64,000 nucleotides of DNA from Grammothele lineata. Taxonomy: Eukaryota; Basidiomycota; Agaricomycetes; Polyporales; Polyporaceae. How positions within the stretch are numbered: position 1 is the first letter of the stretch; each line of letters starts with the position of its first letter. Shown one piece after another: positions 49,446 through 61,592 of this stretch. Below the pieces are notes generated by a model. That model saw nothing but the letters and a program-made list of their open reading frames with translations, was not told where the DNA came from and did not search any database. Position numbers and translations under genes: made by a program. The stretch spans positions 372,001-436,000 of the forward strand of contig NDFF03000382.1 in NCBI GenBank assembly GCA_002150815.3, in the 5' to 3' direction.

Positions 49446-50128
49446 CACTTAATATTTCTTGGATTCTCTACCGTACATCTAATCGAGCTTACACAGGTTT
49501 GGCACCTTCAGGTCCGCAGCGCTATGTTCATTCATCCGGTTACATGTACTGTCCTGCACGAAATTTACCTCCTTGATACCTCCTTCTGCAGACTGCGCCC
49601 CGGATACGGCCGTCAAAGTGACGTCATTCTTGGCCCTGGCCATATAACATGCTCGGGTGGGCGAGTACGTTCCACGTTCCCTCGGCGTAGCCCACGCTAT
49701 GCAGCCTGCTTGGTGTTGCCCACCCAGCGTCCTCTTGCAACGCGTATCTCTAACTCAAGCTTGAAAAAAATGAGAAACAGGTCCGAGGCAGTCTCGAGCG
49801 ACATTTGCACTAGTCGTTGGCACGACTGAACCACAAATCTGTCGTTCGTAGTACTGCTGGGTTTAAAATGTCAAAACGAACGAAGATATAGCTGCCACGA
49901 TGTCGAACTGTCGTCACGGAATCATACAACGAGAATATGCATTTCCGGCATCGTGTCATCCACGACGATATGATGTAAACGCTCATGTCATGGTTGATCA
50001 ATGAGTGGGAACACTCTTTCGTTTTGCCCTTGCACTCGTACTTCACTTCAGTCCAGCACCCGCAGTAAACATACCCAGCTAACCACATAAACACGTCAGT
50101 AAGAAGAAGGATGAGACCTCAAGCACAC
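49446..50128. other. Convergent spacer, MSH1 and F-box-like copy 1
   Basis: About 680 AT-richer bases with no supported gene. Possible third exon of F-box-like copy 1 just below 50128. Confidence 0.4.
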
Positions 50129-51754
50129 TTACTCGATTCCTTCGGACACTGTCACAATCTCGCCTTCCTCAGTTTTCTGGACGCGCCCTACGCGTTCCAC
50201 AGTGTCATGATATCCTGTAGCTTCTATCACGACTGTAACCTCTCGCATAGTCGGTATGGTTTCAATAACCTCGCGTGCAAAAGCCACTAAGTCACAATCC
50301 CGGAGGGAGCACTCGAAGGGCGACAGGGACTCGTGGCTAGTTTTTTTGAACTTGCTGCGCGCAGAGTGGACGAAGTGTTCGTGAGAACCTGAGTCCACTT
50401 CGAATGTCACCTGTAAACTATTGAGATGTTGGAGGGCTGGTAAGGTGGTCACGAAAGCCTCCTACAAAACCGCAGTCAATTGTATAAGGGTCTGATTAGG
50501 AAATAAAATAGGTAAATGGCATACCCAAAACTCGGTCGCGTTGTCCCTTCCGCCAGATGTCAACCGCCCCGAAATAACTAGCTTCGCGAGCATAGAACAC
50601 CCGTTGTGGAGTAGGAATTCAGGAATGCGCTCATCAATCATGTGGAAAATACTTTCACACAATGACAGCTCGAGCTCCGTCGGTTGTGCGTCGGGGAGAA
50701 TGTGGGGAAGAAATTCCAGGAAGTGTTCCATGGTTCCGGCGACATACAACCGCGGAACATGACACAGTAATGCGCAGATATACAGTTCGACAACACCACC
50801 ACGAACCTGCTCCAGATGCGTCCACGTGCCCTGGGCGAGTTGCGCGCGCCGATTGACTTCACGGCGTGCATGAACATCCTCTGGTTCTGTGCGCAGGTGG
50901 TAGTCGAGTATGCCTTCGTAGCCGAATACAGAGAGAAAGGTGAGGTTTGGCGCAGCGGCGATGTATGTATGGAGGAGCGGCCAATCATCCGTGAGACGTA
51001 GTGTACAGAGCTGCGAATAGACAGGTGTGACCGGCGGCTTCCGGAGGTTGGGCCACTTCATGTAAGGAAAAGCGAACGAAAGTGACTTGAGGGTCGGCGC
51101 GAGGCTGGCACAGACGGAAAGGGGATGATGAGCGGCAATCTCCTCAGGCGTTTCGAGTTGGTCGAGGAAAGGGCCAAGGCTTGTTATAGTTGATTCGTCA
51201 ATGCAATGGTTTGCCATATACTCGAGAGTGAGGTCGGTCAATGGTGCATGAAGTGAACGGAGGAGCGCGAAAGCTTGGGCCCCTATGTTATCTACCTCAA
51301 GCTTATAGAGGGCGGTGAGGGAGGCCAGTGCATCAACCATTTCCTTCGACCGGGGGGAATTGAACAGGCTTTCGCCGACTGCGAGTTCCTTGAGATATCC
51401 CGAGCGTGCCAAGACCGACGTTAGGGAGCGATATGTAGATTCCTTGACCTTGGCGCCATTCAGGCTTATTGTGAGGTGGCGTAGGTGGCAAAATCGGCTG
51501 CCTTTCTCTGCAAGCATGAAATCGCAGAAAGAAACGATGGTCGACTCCTCGTGATCTGGTCGTTTCAGGCAAAGTTCTATCGGGCCGCCGAGAACATATC
51601 GTGCACCACAACGGTACAGAGTCCAGCAAGTGCGCATCATTCGCGCGGAATCAGGCCGCTCGAGCACGGCCATGACGATGCGGAGAATGTCGAAGTGGAG
51701 AGTTGGTTTCCGGGCATTGAGGTGGGTGCTGACATTCGTACACTCCGTCGTCAA
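50129..51754 (-). CDS. F-box-like/leucine-rich family protein, copy 1
   Basis: Exons 50525-51754 and 50129-50461 total 1563 nt, 520 residues. The N-terminus LHFDILRIVMAVLE then ARMMRTCWTLYRCGARYVL has the helix pattern of a degenerate F-box. The body has leucine-rich units (LRHLTISLNG, LTDLTLEYMANH, LCTLRLTDDWPLL, LTFLSVFG, AQPTELELSL). The last exon holds a small domain, LQHLNSLQVTFEVDS and ACAREAIE-like FAREVIETIPTMREVTVVIE, shared by all four copies at 50-64 kb. The apparent stop TAA is part of a GTAAGT donor, so a short third exon may follow as in copy 4. Likely substrate adaptor by analogy only. Head-to-tail with copy 2 on the same strand. Confidence 0.78.
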
Positions 51755-52451
51755 GGTGGCCTGGTATCAATACATAAAAAACGGATTGTTGAGCACAGTA
51801 TACTCAGGATTCGTGAGGCTCAAATGGAATGCAGACCTGTGACATGAGGATCACGACGTACTGAGTGGGAGGACTCGGTGGGCCAACGTTGTGGTAGAAG
51901 GAGAAGTTGTATCAGCGCTTGAACTTCAGTTGGATCCTGAACAGTGTTGACGTTACGGTTGGCCAGTCGACGTCCGGGTTGGTCCGGGCCCATTAATTGC
52001 TAGTCGCTACGATTACGGCACGCCGAGTTGCAGGCTGCCGCCTTGCTTAATCCGTGTCGGAAACTCGCCAAAAGCCGCCATAGTCAGTTCTTGCCATTAC
52101 GTCGTTGACTATCGAGCTTTACCATATACTTACGTGGTTTCTCCTGCTTCAAGCATGTCAATGCTGCCAAAACATGTTCATTCATGGATCAACAGCATAG
52201 ACGCGAATCTGACCCACATAACGGCCAAGCTGCAACCCAACCGCTTCTTGCTCTGCCAGTGCGACGTCACTCGAGTTTATTTACTTCTCACTGGCGGTCG
52301 ACACGATCTCGACATCATGTTACTCGATCGCCGAGGACATCCGGGCCATAGTCCTACGCTGACCACGGTGTAGAATCATCCGCTTGCGGGTAGTACGTCC
52401 ATCTAGATAAACATCTATGTCAGAAGGAGGGAATAATGAATCACTCTATTC
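51755..52451. other. Spacer between F-box-like copies 1 and 2
   Basis: About 700 bases with the copy 1 promoter. A short plus-strand frame (52134-52373) has no family resemblance. Confidence 0.4.
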
Positions 52452-54180
52452 TTACCCCGTTCCGTCGGACTTAATGACAGTCTCGCCATCGCCGCTTCTC
52501 TGAATGCATCCTTCGCGTTGCAAATAACGGTCATGCGTTGCTATAGCCGCAAATCTTGTTTCCTTCAAAGTCGGTATGAGGGCGATGGCTTCGCGTGCGC
52601 AAGCGAGGACATCAAAATCTTCCAAGGATTGCTTGAATGGCAAGAAAGGGACGGGAAGGGGAAACTGTTCTTCGGGATCACTCTGGGAGCTGCTTTCGCA
52701 TTCGCTCTCGTCCTCGCCCTCGGATTCGCTATTGGATTCGCTGTCGTCTTCGCTGTCGTCCTCGCTGTCAGAATCGTTCCTAAATTTGCTCGACCTCGGT
52801 TTCGAGTTTGAAAGGCGCGATGGTAGAGTATGTTGAAGATACCACGCAGGTTCGAACGTCACTTGCAAGCTCTGCAGACGATGCAGGAGAGGTATAGCAG
52901 CTAGAAATGACTTCTATATATCTCTAGTCAGCATCAAGTCGAACGACAGTGATAAGAGGGTTAAAACGGCGCACCATGGACTCGGTCAAGTTGTTCTCGC
53001 CATCATGTACCTTCGACGAGATGACCAGTTTCTCGAGTGCCGAGCAGCTGCCCTGAAATAGTAGCGTGGGGATATGATGTTGGTCTGTACCGAAGAGGTC
53101 CTCGTGCATTGGCAAAGACAGCTCGAGCTCTGTCGGTCGTGCATCGGCAAGGACTTGAGGAGGAACCTCCATGCGGCACCCATAGATTCCTTCTATAGAC
53201 AACCGAGGAACATGGCATGGCAATGCGCATGTAAACAATGATAGAGGATCTCCACGAAGCTGCTCCAGATGCGTCCATGTTCCATGTGTTCGTTGTACGT
53301 GCTGGTTGAACACACGCTGTTGGCTTATTCTCTGAGGTTGCTCGCGAAAGACGCGATCTGGGTCATGAGCAAAGCCAGTAACAGCTAGATGGGTTAGGTT
53401 GGGGCTAGCGGTGATGTATGGCTGGAGGAAGGGCCAATCAATCCTAAGGCATAGTTTGTGGAGGCCGGAAAAGATGGGTATAGAGGGGTAAATCGCGCGC
53501 GCAAGATGAGGTAAAGCTATCGAGAGTGACTCGAGGGAAGCTGTGAGGGCCGCACAGGCTGAGAATGGATGTATGGTAAGGTTATTGTCATCTGTATCAA
53601 ACCCTTCGAGCGTATAGTCCATCGTGGCGTCATATTCGAGGGTGATGCTAGTCAGCGGCGCTTGAAGCGAACGAAGCAGGGTGGAAGTCTTGGGCCCTAT
53701 GCCAGTGACTGCTAATTTGCGAAGTGAAGTGAGGGAGGAAACTGCGTCGGTCATATCCGTGAACTCTGAAGAGTCGAGCAACTCTTCGGCGGCGGCGAGC
53801 TTGAGAATCTCCAGGTTATCTGATCGCGCCAAGATCGTCGCGAGAAGGAGATTCGTAGGCTCCTCGACACTGTCAATGTGTATGACGAGATGCCGGAGAT
53901 AGCGAAACCGGATACCCTTCTCGGCGAGCATGAAGTCGCAGAAAGATGTAATGAACGACTCGTTGTCATACGGCGGGTAGAGCTCCGTTTCGCCGTGGAG
54001 AACGTATCGCGCACCGGAGTGGTACAGAGCTGAGCATGTGCGCATCATGCGCGCCACATGTCGTCGGGGGAGGAGGGCCATAATGACAAGGAGGATGTCG
54101 ATGTTAAGAGCAGGCTTCCGCGCGGCCAAGCTGGCGCCGAACTGGCTGCCAGCAGCAGTCCTCCTGGCAGATGTGTTCAA
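52452..54180 (-). CDS. F-box-like/leucine-rich family protein, copy 2 (acidic insert)
   Basis: Exons 52975-54180 and 52452-52913 total 1668 nt, 555 residues. Same architecture as copy 1: ALNIDILLVIMALLPRRHVA and RMMRTCSALYHSGARYVL, then FCDFMLAEKGIRFRYLRHLV, leucine-rich units and the C-terminal block DVLACAREAIALIPTLKET. It carries a private Asp/Glu/Ser-rich insert of about 36 residues in the last exon (52680-52790) encoded by a run of GAC/GAA/AGC-type codons, probably grown by slippage. The intron 52914-52974 matches the copy 4 intron in place. As in copy 1 the apparent stop lies inside a GTAAG donor. No lesions seen. Confidence 0.78.
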
Positions 54181-54609
54181 GGGACCCTATGCGCGTAGAC
54201 ACAGAAGGAAATCATTGGCTGAATTAGTATCTATGAGGCTGGAATCGATGTATACCTGCGTTTCGGACATCGTAGACGGATGTTGCACGACTTTTTTACG
54301 ACGCCGAGCTGAAACCTGACAGGATTAATGGGCACGGACTCGGAAGGGGATGGAGGAATGCCAGCAAGGTTCTTGGGGGATCGGCGCTTGACGCTCGGCC
54401 GTACGATGACGTCGGTTAGATGCCGGCCCGGCCGAGTCGCTGCTCGCCGATCGCGCTAGCGCTGTGTCACCGTCTAGCTCGGGCACAGGACCAAGACAAC
54501 TACTAGTGCGCTCTGCGTGTTCCGTGTCCCGCCTCTAACTACCTCTGGTCTTTCTGACGTGCGTCCCAACGCTTGACCCGCAAGTGCCTCCAGTCAACGT
54601 CTCGTTTAG
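54181..54609. promoter_or_regulatory. Divergent intergenic region, F-box-like copy 2 and RMND1-like gene
   Basis: About 430 bases between oppositely oriented start codons. Presumed promoters only. Confidence 0.4.
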
Positions 54610-56051
54610 ATGAACGCGTTTGCTCTCGCTCAGCGCCAGCTCCGGCAAACTTTCACATCCCCTTCCCGCTGCTGGCAATTCTCTCAGCTCGCCCGCCCGC
54701 CAGCTCTCCTCCAAAGGCGCAACTTCTCGGAGCGACCGCGTGCGCAGTCCGATGAGGCCCCCAAACCGAAGCCTAAGGCTTCTACTCCCCTGCGACGATC
54801 CGCCTCTGCCTCTCTTCCTATCCGTTCCAACCCTACCCCCACGCGTAGCGAGATTCATCCCGTCTTCACTTATGCCACCGCGGAACGCTATATCATGCCC
54901 AACCTCTTAAAGTCGTTGCCGAAGGATGCATTTCTATTGCATGACGCGTGGTGGATCCCCAAATGGACAGACAGCAAGAGCGGGAAGGAGGGCGAAGTCT
55001 TCGTCTTTGCGAATGGGAGCTTTGTGTGCTGGGGTCTTGGCGAGGACGAGGCGCAGAGGTTTGCTCGGCAAGTTGTTCACACGTCCGAGGCAGAGGTTGC
55101 TCGGCTGAACGAGCCCGAAGACGAGGATCTCGAGTTCGTCACTGATCCAGAGGAGTGAGTACTTGCGCAGCCAAGTGCGTAATGTCAGCTCATCGCTCGT
55201 TTAGGGATACACGGCTTCAAGGAGATCTCATTATTCTCGGTCGTACACCTGCCTTGAGTAATGAGGATTCTATGCCCTCAGATTTGCCTACGTCTACCCT
55301 CCCTCGAGACACCTTGCTCGTACGCTATGCGTACTCCCAGGCGCTCTCTCGATCCACCGCCCTGTCTGGTCTCGAGACCTCGCTAGATCGTTACCTCTCT
55401 TCTGTCGCACTGCTCCCTCGCACGCTACAGAAGACTGGGAAGCCCGGTCTGGGAAGGAGGGCACTTGTCATGAAGCTGGGCGAGCTCCTCCGTTTCCGCC
55501 AGGGTCTCAACTTGAATCGTGAAAACTTTTCTGATACTCCGGATTTCTATTGGTCAGAGCCTGTGCTCGAAGGTAAGTCGTGGTTTTTTTAATGGAGCTT
55601 GTATGAACTCTTAATATTTTCACAGGATACTTCAACACTCTGAGCAATGCGCTCGAGATGAGGGCACGGATCCGATCTGTCAATGACAAAATCACATACG
55701 CCGCTGAGGTCAGTGTTAGCGGATATCCTTCCTCCGAGTCCGACTGACCGTACGTCATGACCAGATGCAATCTGTCCTGCGAGAGCTTTTGACAGAGGTA
55801 AGCCCTGAACGTCGTGTTTCAGCTTACGACTTCGCTAACCATTCCTGTCCAGACGTCCGCACACCGTATGGAACTCATCATCATCGCGCTCATCGCTGTC
55901 GAGGTCGTCATTGTAAGCGCTAGTGTCACTGCGTCCACACCCTGAACTAACATAGGCCTAGTGTCTCATTCGCGACGGCCCGGAGCTCTGGCGCATGGTA
56001 TTTGGGGAGGAAGAAAAGGCTGATAAGTCTGGACAGAGCGAGTTCGCTTAA
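54610..56051 (+). CDS. RMND1/DUF155 (YagE-like) family mitochondrial protein
   Basis: Exons 54610-55154, 55205-55572, 55626-55708, 55765-55797, 55853-55912 and 55962-56051 total 1179 nt, 392 residues. An Arg/Ser-rich presequence (ALAQRQLRQTFTSPSRCWQF) is followed by the DUF155 domain: VFVFANGSFVCWGLGEDEA is its signature, then RDTLLVRYAYSQALSRSTAL, SVALLPRTLQKTGKPGLGRR and YWSEPVLEGYFNTLSNALEM. The C-terminus RMELIIIALIAVEVVICLIRD is one membrane helix. Relatives are human RMND1 and yeast Rmd1/Rmd8-like proteins; RMND1 anchors the mitochondrial ribosome at the inner membrane near sites of mRNA maturation. That role is inferred from the family and the targeting sequence. Confidence 0.9.
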
Positions 56052-56340
56052 GAGCTGCTCGTTGCACGCCCCTACCTCATTAACTTATACCGATAACCCT
56101 GCGCTTGCTACATGAAGTAGACCCCCCCCCCTTTGCATCACACCCTACTCATTCATCTCCAGGTCCACAACTCCGCTCATCATCGTGCTGCTCTCACACA
56201 TTGCAACATTGCTTTGCTAAACCTTGATCATAGACCGGTAGTTTATGTCCTAATAGTCACTAGAGCCTTCTAGATAGTACAGGTAGATACTTTTAACACA
56301 AATCCTACTCTCCAACGTCGTCCCGCGTGCTTCCCGGCCC

Positions 56341-59300
56341 TTACGCCGTAGCAGCAATCTGGGCACGGATGTGGTTCAGCGCCGAGCCCGCACGGAGCCA
56401 CTTGAGCTGGTCTGCAGACATCGTGTGCAGCACAGGCACCTCGAACGGCGCCCCGCCGTTGCGGGGCGTCACGCGCAGGCGGATCGCCGCGTCGGGTTTG
56501 CCCTTGAGCAGGTCCGCGAGCCCGAGCGTCTCGACGACGTCCCCGGCGCCGACGCGGCCGTAGTCGACCTTGTCTGCGAACCAGAGCGGGAGGATGCCTT
56601 GTTTCTGTGAAACGCAAACGTATCAGCGGATGGACTACAACGTAGCGGAGGGGAAGAGAGATGAGCACACCTTGAGGTTCGTCTCGTGAATACGGGCGAA
56701 GGACCGGGCGACGATCATGGCGCAACCTGACATGATGAATCTATGAGATGCGCTACGCACGAGGGCACTTTTCAACAGAAAGCGCACCATAGAACCGTGG
56801 TTGGAGAGCGGCGTGCTCGCGAGCGCTGCCCTCGCCGTAATTGTCATCGACAACAAGGGCCCAAGGCTGGCCCCGGGCCTTGAAGCGTTTGGCGACGGCG
56901 GGGATAGTGTCGGTCTCGGATTCCGCTGAGGAATGCTCGTGGTCGAAAGCGACATTCACATCGCCGCCCTCGTCATTCACCGCCTAGATAAAAGTCAGTA
57001 TACCGCAAAAAGGCTGAGATAGCCGTTACGAACTGTGATGACTGAGGGTCAAACAGTGATCAGTAGGATTATCGAGAGCGTTCAAGAGGGAAGAGCGTAC
57101 GAAGGTTCTCAGAAATATTCGTCAAATGACCCTTGTACTTGAGCCAAGGCCCCTGTAAACACGGTCGGCATCATCCTCAACCAGCCTATCACCACAAACT
57201 TACAGCGGCAGAGATGTGATCCGTCGTGCACTTGCCCCGCACGCGCATAAGCACCTTGAGCGCAGGCAACTCTAGTCCACGAGGGTTGCCCGACCCCTCG
57301 CCGAAGTGGCTCCCGAATGGCTGGAGGAGCTCCAACCGCTGCGAGTCCGGGCGGACGATGACCTCCGTCTCGGGCTGCGGCTCGGGTGTCGGTGCGGGGT
57401 AGTAGCGCGTCTCGCCGGGCGTGAAGCCTGCACTAGGCAGGTCCTGTCCGCGCGGAGGGGCGAAGCGGAAGGAGCCCCCAGAGGGAAGCGGGATCGAGTC
57501 GGTCATGGGATTGAAGGAGAGCTTGCCGGCGAAGGCCATGGCGGTGACGAGGGTGGGCGAGGCCAGGAAGTTCATGGTGAGCCGGTTGCCGTCGTTGCGC
57601 GACTTGAAGTTGCGGTTGAAGGACGTCAGGATGGCTGGATGTTAGGTGAGTATTGGACGATGACAGAGAGGAACGGGAGGGACTGACCGTTCTCTTCGCC
57701 TTTCTTCTCCTCGCGCTTCCACTGTAACTCACTGTCAGACACTGCATGTTGTATGGAACAATTTCCTATACCTGGCCGATGCACGGTCCACAGGCGTTGG
57801 CCAAAACAGTTGCACCGACGTCCTCGAGCTGGCTTGTGATCTGGTCACGCTCAATAGTGGCACGGATTTGTTCGGAGCCAGGAGTGCAGAGGAAAGGAAC
57901 TTGAGTCTTGAGTCCAGCTTCCTTTGCCTGACGAGCGAGGTCTGCCACGCTCGTCATGTCCTCGTACGAGCTGTTCGTGCACGAGCCAATGAGGGCAGCC
58001 GAGAGCTCGTCCTTCCATCCTTGCTCCTTAACAAACGAGCCGAACTTCGAGAGTGGGGTAGCAAGGTCGGGTGTGAACGGGCCGTTAATGGTGGGCTCAA
58101 GCTCAGATAAATTCTGTTGGATAGTTAGCACAGGAGCCTATGTGACCAGATTGGGCGCTGGAAACTCACTATGTTGATGATTTCGTCATACTCCGCACCC
58201 TCATCTGCCGCGAGATACCCATCTGCCGCAGCCCTGTCAGCGGCGTGAGCGACGGGCGTACGACCTGTCGCTCGTAGGTATGCGCGCATGCGAGGGGTAT
58301 ACGGGAACGTAGAAGTCGTTGCGCCGACCTCGGCGCCCATGTTTGCCATGGTGGCCAAGCCAGTACACGACTGGTTGGACACCCCAGGGCCAAAGTACTC
58401 GAGGATAGAACCTGTGCCTCCCTAGCAGATGTTCAGTGGGTATGCGGATGCACCGGGAGCCCAGTAGAGGTACATACCCTTACGGTCAGCTTTCCTGCTA
58501 GGTGGAGAATCAGGTCCTTAGGAGTAGCCCAGCCGTTCATCTCTCCAGTCAAGTGGATACCTGAAACGTCACGTTAGTGTATGCACCAAGCCTTACATCG
58601 AGAGACTCGCCAATGATCTTGGGCGCCTTGAGCTCCCAAGGAGTACCCGTCAAGGCATCGACCGCATCCGCACCACCAACACCAATGGCAAGCATCCCCA
58701 AACCACCAGCGTTCGGAGTATGAGAGTCTGTGTACTAATGAGACCAGAATATCGACGACGAAGAGAGACCTCACGTACCTGTACCAAGCCTACACAGGTG
58801 TCAAGAAAGGGGCAAGGCATGCAAGGCGATGAACTGAACTTACATGAGCATTCCTGGTGCGGCATAGTTCTCCAGCACAATTTGGTGGATGATGCCAGAG
58901 CCAGGCTTCCAGAACTCGATGCCATACTTGCGCGCAGCACTCTCCAGGAAGTCGAATACTTCCTGGTTGGTGACGATTGACCTCTGACGTTGGCAATGAT
59001 TCAGGGATAGGTATCATACACGCAGGCCGCATAGTCTGTACCTCCAGATCTTTCTCAGCACCCTCTGAAGCCTGAATTAGGTGATCACAGTGGATGCTTG
59101 CAGGAACTGCACATCTTGACATTCCGGCGCTCATGAACTGCAAACTTGAGCAAGCTCAGGCTGGGCATGGAAGAGAATGACTAAGGTGAACGTACAGCGC
59201 CATCTGTGCAGAAGCATCCTGCATCGCAACCCGTTCCGGACTCAACTGCAGGTAAGTCTCTCCACGCTTTATGCCATTAGCGACCGTCCGTTCTGGCTCG

Positions 59301-59524
59301 TAGATGTGACTATAAAGAATCTTCTCCGCGAGGGTCAGAGGTTTGTTCCCGAGGATTCCACGAACGGTACTGAGATTTTGGAGGAGTCTAGGGTAGGGTG
59401 GCGTGATTGACGTGCAATCTTTGTCTGGTAGGGAGGTATGCGTAGCGAATGAACGAGACTGGCCAGAGATGTTGCCACAAAGAGTGCGAGTGAGCACCCG
59501 GGGAGAGACGGTAGACGATCGCAT
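56341..59524 (-). CDS. ACO2: Aconitate hydratase, Aco2-type, mitochondrial
   Basis: [4Fe-4S] dehydratase. Fifteen exons read downward: 59196-59524, 59042-59144, 58844-58983, 58779-58789, 58611-58727, 58478-58560, 58170-58421, 57772-58113, 57688-57721, 57204-57634, 57101-57152, 57034-57041, 56788-56983, 56671-56726 and 56341-56604, total 2418 nt, 805 residues. An Arg/Ser presequence precedes [23 protein letters not shown], and the cluster ligands Cys390 (GSCTNSS), Cys453 and Cys456 ([10 protein letters not shown]); [13 protein letters not shown] is the active-site swivel loop. [11 protein letters not shown], [13 protein letters not shown] and [12 protein letters not shown] variants fit yeast Aco2, which acts on homocitrate in lysine synthesis, better than Aco1. 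Two exons are 11 and 8 nt; intron 58561-58610 is GC-AG. Confidence 0.93.
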
Positions 59525-59958
59525 GAGAGCTCGAGGGACAGACCGGCAGCCCAGGTGTGAACAATGTGTGAAGAGGGCAGACGAGCACACTCGGTCCCAG
59601 GGTCTCAGCCAAGTGCGAGAAGTAGCACGCTCCCGGTGGACGCGACCCGAGTCCAAGTCATTCGGACAACTTTTTTGCGGAAGCAGCGGCCCGCTTTGAC
59701 AGGCTGTTGGTGCACGGGCCGTCCAATAGTAGTCGCCGGATTCACGGGCGCCTGTGGAGCGACACGTCTTAGACTATGGAATGCACGTCTTCCTCAGGAG
59801 GCTTCGACACGCACCTTACCCAGCTCAGCTTGAACGATAGTGCGAAGTTTGTAGCATAAACACACCTCAAGCTCAACACAACGACTATGTCGCAGGTCAA
59901 GATCTACGGTCTCGCCGAATCTCACTGTTAACCTTATTGGTCGAAACGTCAACAATTT
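59525..59958. promoter_or_regulatory. Divergent intergenic region, ACO2 and F-box-like copy 3
   Basis: About 430 bases between the ACO2 start (minus) and the start of the pseudogene (plus). Presumed ACO2 promoter. Confidence 0.4.
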
Positions 59959-61592
59959 ATGCAGGCTCCCAAGGGGTCAACAGTCCACACGAGTGCCGTG
60001 TATGGAGTCGGGATACAACCCAATCCGCAGAGACCAGCTCTCAACATCGACATCCTCCTGACTATCATGATCATGCTCCCCATTGCGCGTATGATGCAAT
60101 CTTGCGCCACGCTGTACCGCTGCGGCGCGCGCCACATTCTCCAGAGTCCCGTAAAACTCAAATTATTTCAACCCCTTCGCTCCTCCTCGCACTAAGCCAA
60201 CTGAGGCCTTCTACCGCTTCATGCTTGCCGAACAGGGTAACCGCTTTCGTCACCTACGTCGTCTCGTCCTACATTTTTCCTCCGTAGACGAGTCGAAGGT
60301 TCATACTCTAACGGCGATCCTACAATGCTCGAAACATCTTGAGGGACTCCAATTTGCGCAAGCCGAAAGCATTCTCAATTCTTCAGAGTCCACGGATTTA
60401 GTCGATGCCATTCTCTCCCTCACTTCTCTCCGCAAGTTGACGGTTGAAGATATAGGGGTCAAAACTTTCACGCTCCTTCGCCAACTTCGGGTGCCATTGA
60501 ATGAGCTCAGCCTCGACTATATATCGGATCCCTCTATCGACAGGAAAATGCACCCCTTTCTGACTCATTGGTCAACAAAAAAGCTCGCTGCCAGACATCC
60601 ATTCTCACCCTGCGCTGCCATTATGCCTACCTTAAAGTCACTCTCGAGTCTCAATCATTATTCCTCATCTCAGGTGGCCCGAACTCTCGGCCCTGCCGGC
60701 TCCCCCCATCTGCCCACAACTGCGCACGTTGTGTTTTGAGGATGATCGGCCAATCCTACAGCCCTACCTCACTTCCTTTCCGAACTTAACTTTTCTCTCT
60801 GTATGGTCCCATACCGACGGTCCGGAGATCAGTTTACGTCACGGAACTTTGGAGGATGCTATCAACGAACGAACGCCGTGAAGCCAATCGGCGCGCACAA
60901 CTCGTACACGGAACGTGGACGCAACTCGAGCACGCTCGTAGCGACGCCCCGTAATTATATATGTGTGCACTATCACGACATATCCCCCGAATTCTGGCGA
61001 CCAATATTGCAGAGGAGAACATAAGTTTCCTAGCTCACATCCTCGCTGATACGCAACCCATAGAGCTTGAGTTGTATCTGCATGGGGGCGAGCTCTTGGA
61101 CTCGAGCGAGCTACACATCCCTGCACTACTCCTCAACAACAGTTACTTGGCGCTCAAGAAACTAACCCTCTCAGTGACGTTCACGGGAGGGCAGGGGGAG
61201 GTGAGCGTGGCCGCATCTATGGTATGTCATTCAAGCGGCCTCGGTACGATATTGTTCGGATAAGTTATAACCAGAGACCATGCCTCTACAGGAGTCTCTC
61301 CTCGGCTCCCTGGCTAGCCTCCATCATTTTCACGACTTGCATGTATTATTCAAACCTGACCTTTACTTTCCTGGCTTCAAACTGTCACCAGGCCCGACAC
61401 CTATCGAACAATCTCTGGCGCAGTGCGACGTGTTGAATTGTGCACGCAAAGCCATGGAAGCCATACCGAAGCTGAAGCAGGTCACTGTAGTGGTTCAGGG
61501 ACCGCAGCGTACTGATCCGGAGCGCACGGGGTGCGTTCGAAGATCGGAGAAAAGCCAACTCGTCGTTGTGTCCGACGGAGTAGCAGAGTAAG
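59959..61592 (+). pseudogene. F-box-like family, copy 3 (disrupted)
   Basis: Same order of blocks as copies 1, 2 and 4: ALNIDILLTIMIMLPIARMM, LYRCGARHIL, FMLAEQGNRFRHLRRLVLHF, LTSLRKLTVEDIGVKTFTLL, CPQLRTLCFEDDRPILQPYL, LVHGTWTQLEHARSDAP, LADTQPIELELYLHGGELL and, after a normal intron near 61220-61290, CARKAMEAIPKLKQVTVVV. The reading frame shifts at about 60165-60190, again at about 60650-60690 and again near 60880, and an in-frame TAA stands at 60952-60954 where intact copies read a Tyr-containing LYICAL-type segment through. At least four lesions, none explained by introns, so it cannot make the full protein. Confidence 0.82.
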
